Assembly: GCF_001658005.1 (NCBI RefSeq)
Contig: NZ_CP015988.1
Coordinates: 205,216 to 269,215 of the forward strand
Length of the DNA: 64,000 nt
Origin: Sphingobium sp. EP60837
GTDB taxonomy: Bacteria; Pseudomonadota; Alphaproteobacteria; Sphingomonadales; Sphingomonadaceae
Reading direction: 5' to 3'
Of the stretch, positions 15,607-24,097 are shown in pieces. A model generated the notes under the pieces. The model worked only from the letters and a program-made list of their open reading frames with translations, made no database searches and had not been told where the DNA came from. The number at the start of each line of letters is the position of its first letter. Position 1 is the first letter of the stretch. Both the position numbers and the translations under genes were made by a program.

Positions 15607-16462
15607 GCTGGTTCGCCCCATCGGCGGGCTTGTCCGCCCCTCGCGCGTCGTCATCGCCGCGTCCGCCTGCGTTGGCCTTGCCAGCCTCGCCCTTGCCGCT
15701 GACGTTAGCAACGAGAGCAGCGCGGTCCGTGGCTTGCTGAAAGCTCGGCTCCCCAAGACAGCGGTGAGCGGCGTCAATTGCACCAAGATCCGGGGCCTGT
15801 GCGAAGTGACCGCCGGCTCCAACCTCTTCTATGTGGATGGCTCAGCGCGTTATCTGATCATCGGCCGCGTCTATGACATGGAAACGCGGCAGGACATCAC
15901 CGCGGCGCGCCTGCTCGAAATGAACCCGGACATGTTGGTGGGCGCTGCTGCGTCCGCCAACGCGGCGGCGACCAGCGGCGAAGTGCAGAAGGCAGCAGCG
16001 GGCGCTGCGCGCGCCGACAATGTCGTGCCCGACTCCCCGCGCATCCTGCCGCTCGCCGAACTGCCCAAGGAGGGCGCGATCGTCTGGGGCCATAGCGCCG
16101 CCCCTTCGGTGACCGTCTTCTCGGATTTTCGCTGCAGCTATTGCCGTGCGCTCTCTAGCGTCCTGCGCGCGATGAACGTTCGTGTGATCGAGCGCCCCAT
16201 CTCCTCGCTCGGCAGCCGTGATCTCTCCGACCGCGTTTACTGCGCGAAGAACAGGGAAGAAGCGCTGCACGCGGCCTATGCCGGCGAGCCGATCAAGGCC
16301 GGTCCCGCCTGCGACACCAGCGGGCTCGACGCCAATGAAGCCTTCGCGCGCAAACATGGCCTTAACGGCACGCCCGTGATCGTGCGCAGCGATGGCGCCG
16401 TGCTCGAGGGCTATCGGCCAAGGCCCTTCCTCGAGAAATGGCTCAAGGAAGGCCGGTCATGA
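15593..16462 (+). CDS. dsbC: DsbC-like disulfide isomerase of the transfer operon
   Basis: A 289-residue periplasmic protein with an N-terminal signal peptide (ending near LALAAD), a DsbC dimerisation-like domain and a thioredoxin domain with Cys181-Ser-Tyr-Cys184 and the cis-Pro in NGTPVI. DsbC homologues on F-type plasmids fold the many Cys-rich proteins (TraN, TraU, TraH, TrbC). The ATG at 15593 has a GGAGGG site within the end of traB, giving a 14-bp overlap. Confidence 0.9.
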   Translation: MSATKLVRPIGGLVRPSRVVIAASACVGLASLALAADVSNESSAVRGLLKARLPKTAVSGVNCTKIRGLCEVTAGSNLFYVDGSARYLIIGRVYDMETRQDITAARLLEMNPDMLVGAAASANAAATSGEVQKAAAGAARADNVVPDSPRILPLAELPKEGAIVWGHSAAPSVTVFSDFRCSYCRALSSVLRAMNVRVIERPISSLGSRDLSDRVYCAKNREEALHAAYAGEPIKAGPACDTSGLDANEAFARKHGLNGTPVIVRSDGAVLEGYRPRPFLEKWLKEGRS

Positions 16463-17295
16463 TGAGCCCTAATAAGCCACGCCCCTTTAGCTGGCCGGAG
16501 GCCCTCGCCGGCCTCTTCGCCATCACCACACTGTCCGGCTGCGTTGGGCTTGGCGGCAACATCAAGGGCAGCTTTGCCTGTCAGGCCCCCGACGGCATCT
16601 GTGCGCCGAGCGCCGTAATCGACGATCGCGCCCTTCGCCTTATCAGCGAGGATCCCTCGGCCACGCCGGCACCCGCCGGGACGTACCGGCCCGAAGCCAA
16701 ACCCCCCACCGCAAAAAGCTCGTCGGTGCGGGTCGCCGCTGTTCAGCCGGTGCGCGGCCCGGTCAGCACGACGCCCGGCCGCTCGAATGAGCGGGTGCTG
16801 CGGATCGTCTTTCCTGCCCATATTGATGCGCGCGGGCGGCTGCACGAGGCGAGCGCTGTTCATGCCGTCGTTTCCCAAGGCGAATGGCAGACATCGACCG
16901 ACGATAACGCGGCGCCGACCCGCAATGCGATGTCCGCCGCACCGGACATGCCGAGCCTCGCTGAAGCACTGGCCAGCAAAGAGGCTGCGCCTTTGGAGGT
17001 TGATCCCAATCTTCCCGATCCAGCTGTCGTCGCAGCCGCCCGGGCGCGCAAGGCCGATCCGGTCGCGGCCATCAAGGCGGAGGTCGCAGGGCGGCTGAGG
17101 CCTTCGCCGCGGTCTGCGGCCAAGGCGGAGGTGGCAGGGCGGCTGAGGCCTTCGCCGCGGTCTGCGGCCGATGATGTCGCGCCATCTACGGGCGGGCAGT
17201 CCACAATATCTGCAGCCGAGCAGCCGACAACCGCCGCTGTTCGACCGACCGTGCAGGCAGCCTCCTTCCCAGCAGCGGTTGCGGAGGACAAGTAA
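16459..17295 (+). CDS. traV: T4SS outer-membrane lipoprotein TraV
   Basis: A 278-residue lipoprotein (lipobox LSGC near residue 31) matching the TraV N-terminal region with the two Cys in FACQAPDGICAP. TraV anchors the TraK/TraB core in the outer membrane. The protein is about 100 residues longer than F TraV (171); the excess is a low-complexity Ala/Pro tail that includes a perfect 16-residue tandem duplication. It overlaps dsbC by 4 bp. Confidence 0.85.
   Translation: MMSPNKPRPFSWPEALAGLFAITTLSGCVGLGGNIKGSFACQAPDGICAPSAVIDDRALRLISEDPSATPAPAGTYRPEAKPPTAKSSSVRVAAVQPVRGPVSTTPGRSNERVLRIVFPAHIDARGRLHEASAVHAVVSQGEWQTSTDDNAAPTRNAMSAAPDMPSLAEALASKEAAPLEVDPNLPDPAVVAAARARKADPVAAIKAEVAGRLRPSPRSAAKAEVAGRLRPSPRSAADDVAPSTGGQSTISAAEQPTTAAVRPTVQAASFPAAVAEDK
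17074..17169 (+). repeat. 48-bp direct tandem duplication inside traV
   Basis: Unit 1 is 17074-17121 and unit 2 is 17122-17169. They differ at one base (GTCGCA versus GTGGCA), which is silent. Each unit encodes KAEVAGRLRPSPRSAA. The near identity indicates a recent duplication in the disordered tail. Confidence 0.93.
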
Positions 17296-19877
17296 TGCCC
17301 GGATTATTCCAGCGCCTAATGGCGACTATGCTCGGCGATAGCGATAAGCCGGATGCGGATCGGCCGGACATTGGCGTGCCGATGCTCGCCCATTGGCTCC
17401 CCTATCGCAGCTATGATCCCAAGACGGGCATCTTCTACAACAGCGCTTCGCGCGGCTTTGTGCTGGAGGTCGCGCCGATGGTGGGCGCAGACGAACGCAC
17501 CGGCGAGATCCTATCGCAGTTCATCTCCGAAGCCATTCCTACGCCTGGCTGCCTCCAGTTCCACCAATGGATGTCGCCGCGTGTGGGGGAACATCTCTCC
17601 AGATGGAATGTCCCCCGCTATCTTGCCCGCGGCGTTTATGAACGCATGGCCAAGCACCGGGTCGAATTTCTGACCGAGGGCGTCTGGTCCTCGCTGTCGA
17701 CCGACGCGCCCTTTTACCTGCGCGATCATCGCGTGGCGATATCCTATTCCACACCGGAATCCTCGGGCGTGTCCAATGAGCAGATTATAGCCGTGATGGA
17801 GGGGATGATCTCCGCCCTCGCCTCGATCAACGTCACCGCCCGCAAAATGGATCCGGTGAAGCTCATCGCCTGGATCGACGATCTCACCTCGCCCACCACC
17901 GCGCCCGGCGACGATGCCGTGAGCTACAGCCCCTATGACAGCATTGCCGACCAATCCATCCGCCGCGACATCGAGATGCGGATCGAGGCGGACAAAATCC
18001 TGCTGCGTACCGAGCGCTTCCGCCCGACCGGCAAGGAGATCGACGGCACGCCCGAGATCGGCGAAATCTACCCCGACGCCTTCGACGTCCGCTCCTTTTC
18101 TGTACGCAACCTCCCCCAGCGCTGGGCGCCCTGGGACATGACCCGCCTCATCGGCGACATGTTCACCGACAAGCTGCGCATGCCCTGCCCCGTCGCCACC
18201 AATCTTTGCATCGATTTTCCCGATGTGGAGGCCGCATCGAGCAAGGCCGGCATGAAATATATGCGCACCACCAGCCTTGCGGACAGCAAATCGGCCAGAT
18301 TTCTGCCTCAGCTCAAGGAGCAGAGCCAGGAGTGGGCGCGGGTAAATGACGAGCTCAAGCAAGGCAGCAAGCTTGTCAAACTCTTCTATTGCGTCACCGC
18401 CTTTTCGCCGCAAGGGAAGGGCGACGCCAATGAGCGGGTCCTAAAATCCGTCTACCGCGCCTGTGGCTGGGATCTGCTCGACGACCGTTATCTCCAGATC
18501 ATGGGCCTGCTCTGCGCCATGCCGATGACGATGGCGAACGGGCTGTCCAAGGATCTCGTTCGCATGAAGCGGATGCGCACCCAGCTGACCAGCACCGCTG
18601 CGAACCTGGCGCCGATCCAGGGCGAATATCTGGGCGGCCATGTGCCCCATATGCTGCTGATCGGCAGGCGCGGGCAGCCCTTTTTCTGGTCCCCATTCGA
18701 AAATGCCGCGGGCAACCATAATGTCGCAGTGTTCGGCAAATCCGGCTCGGGCAAATCGGTTGCGCTTCAGGAACTCTGCGCATCGCTCTGCGGCGCGGGC
18801 GCGCGCGTGGTCGTGATCGACGATGGCCGGTCCTTTGAGCATAGCGCCAAGCTCCAGGGCGGCGCCTTTGTCGAGTTCACCATGTCGTCGGGCTTTTGCC
18901 TCAATCCCTTCAGCATGATCGATGCCGAGCTCGCCGCGCGCGACGAGGATTATCTGCTCGACTGCATGGCGATGCTGAAGGCGATCATGAACCAGATGGC
19001 CCGGCACATCGACACCCTCAATGACACCGAACGCGGTCTGATCGATGGCGCCGTCAATGAAGTCTGGGAAGTCCAAGGCCGGGATGGGTCCATCGACGCG
19101 GTGATTGGGGCGCTCGAGCAGACCGGCAATGCGCTCGCCACCAATCTCGCCATCGCCATGCGGCCCTTCTCATCGAGGGGCACCTATGGGAAATTTTTCG
19201 AGGGCGAGGCATCGTTTGAACTGTCAGCGCAGCTGACCGTGTTCGAGCTTTCGGATCTTTCCACCCGCGAGGAACTGCGCAGCGTCGTCCTGACCGCGAT
19301 CATGTTCATGGCGCAGCAGATGATGCGCAAGGTCGATCGCGCCGTCCCCAAAGCCCTGCTCCTGGACGAAGCCTGGCAATTGTTGCGCGGCGGCGCGATG
19401 GCCGACTTTATCGAAACCTATGCGCGCACCTGCCGGAAATATGGCGCGTCGCTGGTAACGGCAACCCAGTCGCTCAACGACTATTATAAGTCAGCAGGTT
19501 CCATTGCTGCGCTGGAAAATAGCGACTGGTTCATGATCCTCCAGCAGAAGCCGGAAACCATTGCCGACTTCAAGAAGCATGATCGCTTCGAGATGGACGA
19601 TTATACCGACGCCTTGCTGCGGTCGTTAAAGCGCAACGGCTTTGAATATTCCGACATCATGATCAAGGGACCCGACACTTTGGCGGTCGGTCGCCTGGTG
19701 CTCGACCCCTATTCCGCCACCCTCTTCTCCTCGAGTCCCAAGACCTTCGCGGCGATTGAAAAAATGATGCAGGACGGGCTCACCATGGAGGAGGCGATCG
19801 AACGCATCGCTTATCCCGACAGCCCGGACAAATGGACCGGCGGCAGCGCGGCGCCGCTGGCCCTGGCGGCGGAGTGA
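17295..19877 (+). CDS. traC: T4SS ATPase TraC (VirB4 family)
   Basis: An 860-residue ATPase. Walker A is GKSGSGKS at residues 481-488 and Walker B is ALLLDEAWQLL near 690; a conserved ATQSLNDYY-type segment follows. TraC/VirB4 energises pilus assembly and substrate transfer at the inner membrane. Length is close to F TraC (875). The ATG overlaps the last base of the traV stop. Confidence 0.96.
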   Translation: MPGLFQRLMATMLGDSDKPDADRPDIGVPMLAHWLPYRSYDPKTGIFYNSASRGFVLEVAPMVGADERTGEILSQFISEAIPTPGCLQFHQWMSPRVGEHLSRWNVPRYLARGVYERMAKHRVEFLTEGVWSSLSTDAPFYLRDHRVAISYSTPESSGVSNEQIIAVMEGMISALASINVTARKMDPVKLIAWIDDLTSPTTAPGDDAVSYSPYDSIADQSIRRDIEMRIEADKILLRTERFRPTGKEIDGTPEIGEIYPDAFDVRSFSVRNLPQRWAPWDMTRLIGDMFTDKLRMPCPVATNLCIDFPDVEAASSKAGMKYMRTTSLADSKSARFLPQLKEQSQEWARVNDELKQGSKLVKLFYCVTAFSPQGKGDANERVLKSVYRACGWDLLDDRYLQIMGLLCAMPMTMANGLSKDLVRMKRMRTQLTSTAANLAPIQGEYLGGHVPHMLLIGRRGQPFFWSPFENAAGNHNVAVFGKSGSGKSVALQELCASLCGAGARVVVIDDGRSFEHSAKLQGGAFVEFTMSSGFCLNPFSMIDAELAARDEDYLLDCMAMLKAIMNQMARHIDTLNDTERGLIDGAVNEVWEVQGRDGSIDAVIGALEQTGNALATNLAIAMRPFSSRGTYGKFFEGEASFELSAQLTVFELSDLSTREELRSVVLTAIMFMAQQMMRKVDRAVPKALLLDEAWQLLRGGAMADFIETYARTCRKYGASLVTATQSLNDYYKSAGSIAALENSDWFMILQQKPETIADFKKHDRFEMDDYTDALLRSLKRNGFEYSDIMIKGPDTLAVGRLVLDPYSATLFSSSPKTFAAIEKMMQDGLTMEEAIERIAYPDSPDKWTGGSAAPLALAAE

Positions 19878-19882
19878 CGGCC

Positions 19883-20218
19883 ATGGCGATCCCTTTCGAA
19901 CAGCCACGGTCCTTCGATTGGCGGCACGCCGCCTATTGCCTGCTGCATGTCATAGGCACGATCACATCCACGCTGCTGATGAACTGGGGCCTTCTTGTCC
20001 TTTTCTTCCTGATGCTGGGCAACTTCAGCTTCGATGGGCTGATGCACCAGCTGCATAATCTAACCTCGCGCTACATGGCCGCCGATCGCGAGCGCGCGAC
20101 TGCCTTCTTCGCATTGATTGCCGGCGTCCAGCTGTTCCTTCTCGCCTGCCTCCTTCTTCTCCGCCGCCATTCGATCGTGCCGCGCCGCACCGCGCGCAGG
20201 AGCCATATCCATGTCTGA
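19883..20218 (+). CDS. membrane protein of the tra operon, unknown function
   Basis: A 111-residue protein with two hydrophobic segments (about 15-45 and 75-98) and a basic C-terminal tail. I cannot assign it to a named F-type Tra protein. Its position between traC and trbI is where F carries trbI and small orfs, and sphingomonad plasmids appear to keep an orf here. The ATG at 19883 lies 5 bp after the traC stop. It overlaps trbI by 8 bp, so it is translated with the operon. Confidence 0.7.
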   Translation: MAIPFEQPRSFDWRHAAYCLLHVIGTITSTLLMNWGLLVLFFLMLGNFSFDGLMHQLHNLTSRYMAADRERATAFFALIAGVQLFLLACLLLLRRHSIVPRRTARRSHIHV

Positions 20219-20861
20219 ACAAGATCAACTCCACCTGCCTCACATCCCCATTGCTGCTGCTCCTACCGCACCGAAGCTTCAGCAAAGCCGACAGACAGCG
20301 TTTGCCGGTCTCAGCTGCTCCCAGATCGCTGCTGGCACGCTCATCCTGGGCACCGCCATCTGGGGCATGTGGGTGACCAAGACGCTGGTCACGCCCAAAC
20401 AGGACCTTATCGTCTCCGCCCGGCTCTCCGCGATCGTGGGCGATTATGTGCAGGCGCAAGCCCGTTCCGCTACGCCGGCTCCCCAGGTCGAGGGGGAGAT
20501 GCGCCGTTTCATGGCGGCGCTCGATAAGGAGGTGCAGCGACGCTCCGACAAAGGCGAGATCATCATGGTCGGAGAAGCGGTGCTGACCAAAAATGTGCCA
20601 GACATCACCGACAGCATCAAAAAGGCCGTCTATGCCTCGGGCATCGCCTATCCGCGCCAGGCGTCGGCTCAAGGCATGCAGGCGCTGGCCCGGCAGACAG
20701 GCGTCCCACCCTCCCCCACCGCAGCACTGGCACCGGCGCTTCCAGCTGCCCCGCTCGCGATGACGTCGGAGGATGCCGCCGCGTCGGCTTTGGCCCCTCT
20801 CCCTGCCAGCTCTGCGCCAGTCCCGGCTTTTGGAGGCTATGATGGCGCAAGCGGCCAGTGA
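20211..20861 (+). CDS. trbI: TrbI-type conjugation protein
   Basis: A 216-residue protein with one transmembrane segment (about 35-57) and a periplasmic TrbI_Ftype domain (KQDLIVSARLSAIVGDYVQAQA onward). F TrbI influences pilus outgrowth and retraction. The protein is longer than F TrbI (128) because of a Pro/Ala-rich C-terminal tail. The ATG at 20211 has an AGGAG site. Confidence 0.82.
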   Translation: MSEQDQLHLPHIPIAAAPTAPKLQQSRQTAFAGLSCSQIAAGTLILGTAIWGMWVTKTLVTPKQDLIVSARLSAIVGDYVQAQARSATPAPQVEGEMRRFMAALDKEVQRRSDKGEIIMVGEAVLTKNVPDITDSIKKAVYASGIAYPRQASAQGMQALARQTGVPPSPTAALAPALPAAPLAMTSEDAAASALAPLPASSAPVPAFGGYDGASGQ

Positions 20862-21378
20862 CATGCCCGCTACCGGTTGGCGTCCGCGATGGCATCTGTG
20901 GGGCGCGCTAGGGCTCAGCCTGGTGGCACTCGGCAGCTATCGGGCGATCAGCGAATGGCGTGACGCCCATGCGTTGTTGATCAACAGCACGGACTCGCTG
21001 CCGAACTGGGCTTTCGTCATCCACAGAGCCACGGCCCCGCTGCGGGGCGATTACGTCTTCTTCACCCCGCCGAAAACGGTGCTGGTGCGCCGGCATTTTG
21101 GGGAGCAAGCGCAGCCCTTCGGCAAGCTCGTCTATGGCATGCCCGGCGACATTGTCAGCCATGACGGGGCCATCGTCGCCATCAATGGCAGGCCAGTCGC
21201 ACGCATGAAACCAAAGACGCGCTGGGGTGAAATGCTGACGCCCGGCGCGACCGGGCCGATACCGCAAGGCTGCTACTATGTCGGGACACCGCACAAAGAT
21301 GGTTTCGATAGCCGCTATGCAGAGATCGGCTTTGTCTGCTCGCGGCAGATCATCGGCACGGGCTTTCCAATCTTATGA
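20842..21378 (+). CDS. S26-family signal peptidase (TraF/TrhF-like)
   Basis: A 178-residue protein with one transmembrane segment and a serine protease domain of the type I signal peptidase family: the Ser-containing NSTDSLPNWAF and the Lys-containing VLVRRHF, then YGMPGDIVSHDG. In conjugative systems such peptidases process pilin or other transfer proteins. The SD GGAGG precedes two ATGs at 20839 and 20842. The usual F gene at this point is traW, so this is a feature shared with other MPF-F variants rather than with F itself. Confidence 0.85.
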   Translation: MAQAASDMPATGWRPRWHLWGALGLSLVALGSYRAISEWRDAHALLINSTDSLPNWAFVIHRATAPLRGDYVFFTPPKTVLVRRHFGEQAQPFGKLVYGMPGDIVSHDGAIVAINGRPVARMKPKTRWGEMLTPGATGPIPQGCYYVGTPHKDGFDSRYAEIGFVCSRQIIGTGFPIL

Positions 21379-22031
21379 GGGCGACGCTGGCAGGCATAGC
21401 TGGGGCGGCTGCGCTCCTTGGCGCGCTGTTCTCGGTGGGCCCGATGCGCGGACAGGCGAAGGATTTTGGCCAAGCCGGAGAAAGTTTTCCCATCATCGAA
21501 CCCGATCTGCTCGCGACGATCGAAGCCCGGCTGAAGCGGGCGGAAGCCACCGGCGAGCTGGCGCGGATGAATGCGCAGTTCGCCAAGCGAGCAGAGGCCA
21601 AGGTGCGTCGGCCCCATCCGGTCAATGGCATCACACAGACTGAGCAGCCACGGTCATGGGACTTTGACCCGACCGTCACGCTGGAGCAGGATATTCGCGA
21701 CCAGAGGGGCCAGCTCATCGCGGCCGCCGGGCAGCGCATCAATCCGCTCGATTTCGTGAGCCTCGCCCAGCAGCTGGTGTTCATCGACGGCGACGATGAA
21801 GCACAGATGGCATGGGCAACAGCGCGCTATAGCGACGCCCAAGCCAAGCTCATCCTTGTTGCCGGGTCACCCATTGACGAGATGACCCGCCGCCAGCGCC
21901 GCTTCTATTTCGATCAGGAAGGGCGCCTCACGACCAGGTTTGGCATCGAGCATGTCCCGGCAGTGGTGAAGCCTGCGGGCAAGGTCATGCGCGTAAGTGA
22001 GATTGCGCTTCCCAGAGAGAAGGCGAGCTAA
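21375..22031 (+). CDS. traW: conjugation protein TraW
   Basis: A 218-residue exported protein matching TraW_N and the rest of TraW: WDFDPTVTLEQDIRDQRGQLIAAAG and the thioredoxin-like C-terminal part (RFYFDQEGRLTTRFGIEHVPAVV). TraW acts with TrbC and TraU in pilus assembly and DNA transfer. It overlaps the peptidase gene by 4 bp. Confidence 0.94.
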   Translation: MRATLAGIAGAAALLGALFSVGPMRGQAKDFGQAGESFPIIEPDLLATIEARLKRAEATGELARMNAQFAKRAEAKVRRPHPVNGITQTEQPRSWDFDPTVTLEQDIRDQRGQLIAAAGQRINPLDFVSLAQQLVFIDGDDEAQMAWATARYSDAQAKLILVAGSPIDEMTRRQRRFYFDQEGRLTTRFGIEHVPAVVKPAGKVMRVSEIALPREKAS

Positions 22032-22300
22032 TGCCGCTTTGGCTAGACCTGCTGCGCACACCGATGGCAGCGCCAGAGACGCGCCGCCTTCGGCGCATGC
22101 GCTTGGCATGGCAGCTCCTCTGCCTCTTCACCGCTGTAGCCGTCAGCCTGATAGCGCCACTGCGTGCCCTGTTGGGCCAAGCCGCCCCGTGCATCGCCGC
22201 AGCGCTGATCGCACTGACGCTGATCCAGAGCGTGATCTACTGGGTCGCCAAGCAGCGGGCGGACACTGCCATCCTCGATCTTCGGGAGACGTCCGAGTGA
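22031..22300 (+). CDS. small two-helix membrane protein in the tra operon
   Basis: An 89-residue protein with two hydrophobic stretches (about 27-47 and 52-71) and a basic N-terminus containing RRLRRMR. I do not recognise it. It overlaps traW by 1 bp and traU by 4 bp, so the gene is embedded in the coupled operon. It could be a TraW/TraU accessory; that is only positional inference. Confidence 0.65.
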   Translation: MPLWLDLLRTPMAAPETRRLRRMRLAWQLLCLFTAVAVSLIAPLRALLGQAAPCIAAALIALTLIQSVIYWVAKQRADTAILDLRETSE

Positions 22301-23316
22301 TCCGGCTGCATCAACGCGGCATCCTGCTCGTCGCGGCGCTCCTGCTCGGATCCATCCTGTCGCCAGCAGCGCAGGCAGCGCCCACCTGCAACGGCAAGTT
22401 CGTCAATCCGATCACGGACGTCTGCTGGTCCTGCCTCTTCCCCTTGTCGGTCGGCGGGCTCAAAATCTGGCCCGGCAATCGGCCCGACGCGTCGAACCCC
22501 TCCTCGCCGATCTGCGCCTGCTCCGATCCGATCCCCCGCGTGGGCATCTCAGTCGGCTTCTGGGAACCGGCACGGCTCGCCGATGTCACCATGAAGCCTT
22601 GGTGCTTTCCCAACCTCGGCGGTGTGCGCATCGCGCCGGGCTTCGATATCGGTCAGGGCTATATGGCTGGTCCCTCCATGGTCGGGGGACGATCGCAGAG
22701 CACCGCCAAATGGCACGTCCATTGGTATGTTTATCCGCTGCTCTATTGGATGGAGCTGCTGACCGATTTCGTCTGCTTCGAGCAGGCAAGCTTCGACATC
22801 GCCTATATGACCGAGGTCGATCCGCTTTGGCAGGATGACGCGCTCTCCGGCCTCATCAATCCCGAAGCCATCGTCTTTGCCAATCCCATCGCGCAAGCTG
22901 CCTGCACGGCCGACTGTGTGACCGCAACCGCCGCGATGCCGATCGACACGCTGTTCTGGTGCGCGGGCTGCCAGGGAGCCATGTACCCTATGAACGGGAA
23001 CATTCCGTCCTCAATCGGCCACGTCCAATCCTCGCGCCTCGCGCTTTCGCGCTTTGCCTACAAGATGCATCGGCAGGCGCTCGCCTGGGGAACCATGGGC
23101 TCCAAGGGCCTGTGCAGCAAATATGTGATGCCGATCATGCGCAAGCAGCAATATCGCTTCCAGATGGTGAACCCGATCCCGACCGTGTCGGGCCGCTACG
23201 CCTGCTCCTCGATTGGCGCATCCACCATGCCGCCCGGCGCCGGGCGCGCCTACCCCGCCGGCGGCGAGGATATGGGCTATCTCGTGTGGAGAAAGAGAAA
23301 TTGCTGTGTCTTCTGA
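22297..23316 (+). CDS. traU: conjugation protein TraU
   Basis: A 339-residue exported, Cys-rich protein matching TraU: ITDVCWSCLFPLSVGGLKI near the mature N-terminus, WCAGCQGAMYP, and the C-terminal RYACSSIGASTMPPGAGRAYPAGGEDMGYLVWRKRNCCVF. It is needed for DNA transfer. The start is a GTG at 22297 whose last bases form the stop of the upstream orf (GTGA). Length is close to F TraU (330). Confidence 0.94.
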   Translation: MIRLHQRGILLVAALLLGSILSPAAQAAPTCNGKFVNPITDVCWSCLFPLSVGGLKIWPGNRPDASNPSSPICACSDPIPRVGISVGFWEPARLADVTMKPWCFPNLGGVRIAPGFDIGQGYMAGPSMVGGRSQSTAKWHVHWYVYPLLYWMELLTDFVCFEQASFDIAYMTEVDPLWQDDALSGLINPEAIVFANPIAQAACTADCVTATAAMPIDTLFWCAGCQGAMYPMNGNIPSSIGHVQSSRLALSRFAYKMHRQALAWGTMGSKGLCSKYVMPIMRKQQYRFQMVNPIPTVSGRYACSSIGASTMPPGAGRAYPAGGEDMGYLVWRKRNCCVF

Positions 23317-23347
23317 TTGCGTCTCCACTAATCGGAAAAAGCGCGCA

Positions 23348-24097
23348 ATGAGCGCCTCCCGGGTGCGCGTCGGCATCGGGGTGCTGCTTGGCGTCGGCGG
23401 GATCTCTGCCTTGCTTGGCCAGACGGTCGAGGGCATCGACATTCAGGCGATCAAGCGGCGGGCTGCTGGGCTTGAAGACGACGCGGCCGCGTTCGTCGAT
23501 CACGTCAAGGATCGCGGCGACGCTTTCCGCGAGGATGCGCTCGCGGTGCAGCACGGCGGCACTGAAAATATGCGTCGCATCGCAGCCAGCGATGTTCCCA
23601 AGGGACCTGATGGCGCGATAGATTTTGACGACATCGTTAAGGGCGCCGCCGCCAATCTCAACGGCAAAGCCGGTGAAGCGCCGCAGTTCATTGCCTTTGC
23701 CAGCCTCTCCATGCCGCCAGCCTCATTGAAGCAGATGGTCCACGACACCGCCACGGCGCGCGGGATCGTCGTGTTCCGCGGCTTTCCCAACAACAGCATG
23801 AAGCGCTTCGCCGCCGAGCTCGCCAAGGTCGTTGACACCAACGACTTTGCCAATATCGGCGTTGATCCCCGGCTGTTCCGCGCCTTCAATGTGCAGGCCG
23901 TGCCGACCTATGTCACGGTGTCATCGAATTTTGACCCCTGCTCGGGCTTCCACTGCATCACGCCGCTGCCGCCCTATGACCGAATGACCGGCAATGTGAC
24001 GGTGCGCTATGCTTTGGGAAGCTTCGTCGATGGCAATGGGCCAGGCGCCCGGGTCGCGGCGGTGGCGCTTTCGAATATGAAGCGAGGGCGGCCATGA
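23348..24097 (+). CDS. trbC: conjugation protein TrbC (F-type)
   Basis: A 249-residue exported protein with the TrbC_Ftype domain (FIAFASLSMPPASLKQMVHDTATARGIVVFRGF and VQAVPTYVTV), a thioredoxin-like fold. TrbC interacts with TraW and is needed for pilus assembly. I use ATG 23348; a GTG at 23306 inside the end of traU is an alternative that would add a basic N-terminal stretch. Confidence 0.9.
   Translation: MSASRVRVGIGVLLGVGGISALLGQTVEGIDIQAIKRRAAGLEDDAAAFVDHVKDRGDAFREDALAVQHGGTENMRRIAASDVPKGPDGAIDFDDIVKGAAANLNGKAGEAPQFIAFASLSMPPASLKQMVHDTATARGIVVFRGFPNNSMKRFAAELAKVVDTNDFANIGVDPRLFRAFNVQAVPTYVTVSSNFDPCSGFHCITPLPPYDRMTGNVTVRYALGSFVDGNGPGARVAAVALSNMKRGRP

Noticed and set aside
14863..15822. 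Reverse-strand frame of about 320 codons across traB and dsbC
   Set aside because: It lies opposite well-supported transfer genes with coupled starts, and its product has no recognisable domain.
17511..18413. Reverse-strand frame of 300 codons opposite traC
   Set aside because: His/Ala/Gly-rich shadow of the traC coding strand; no start context or family.
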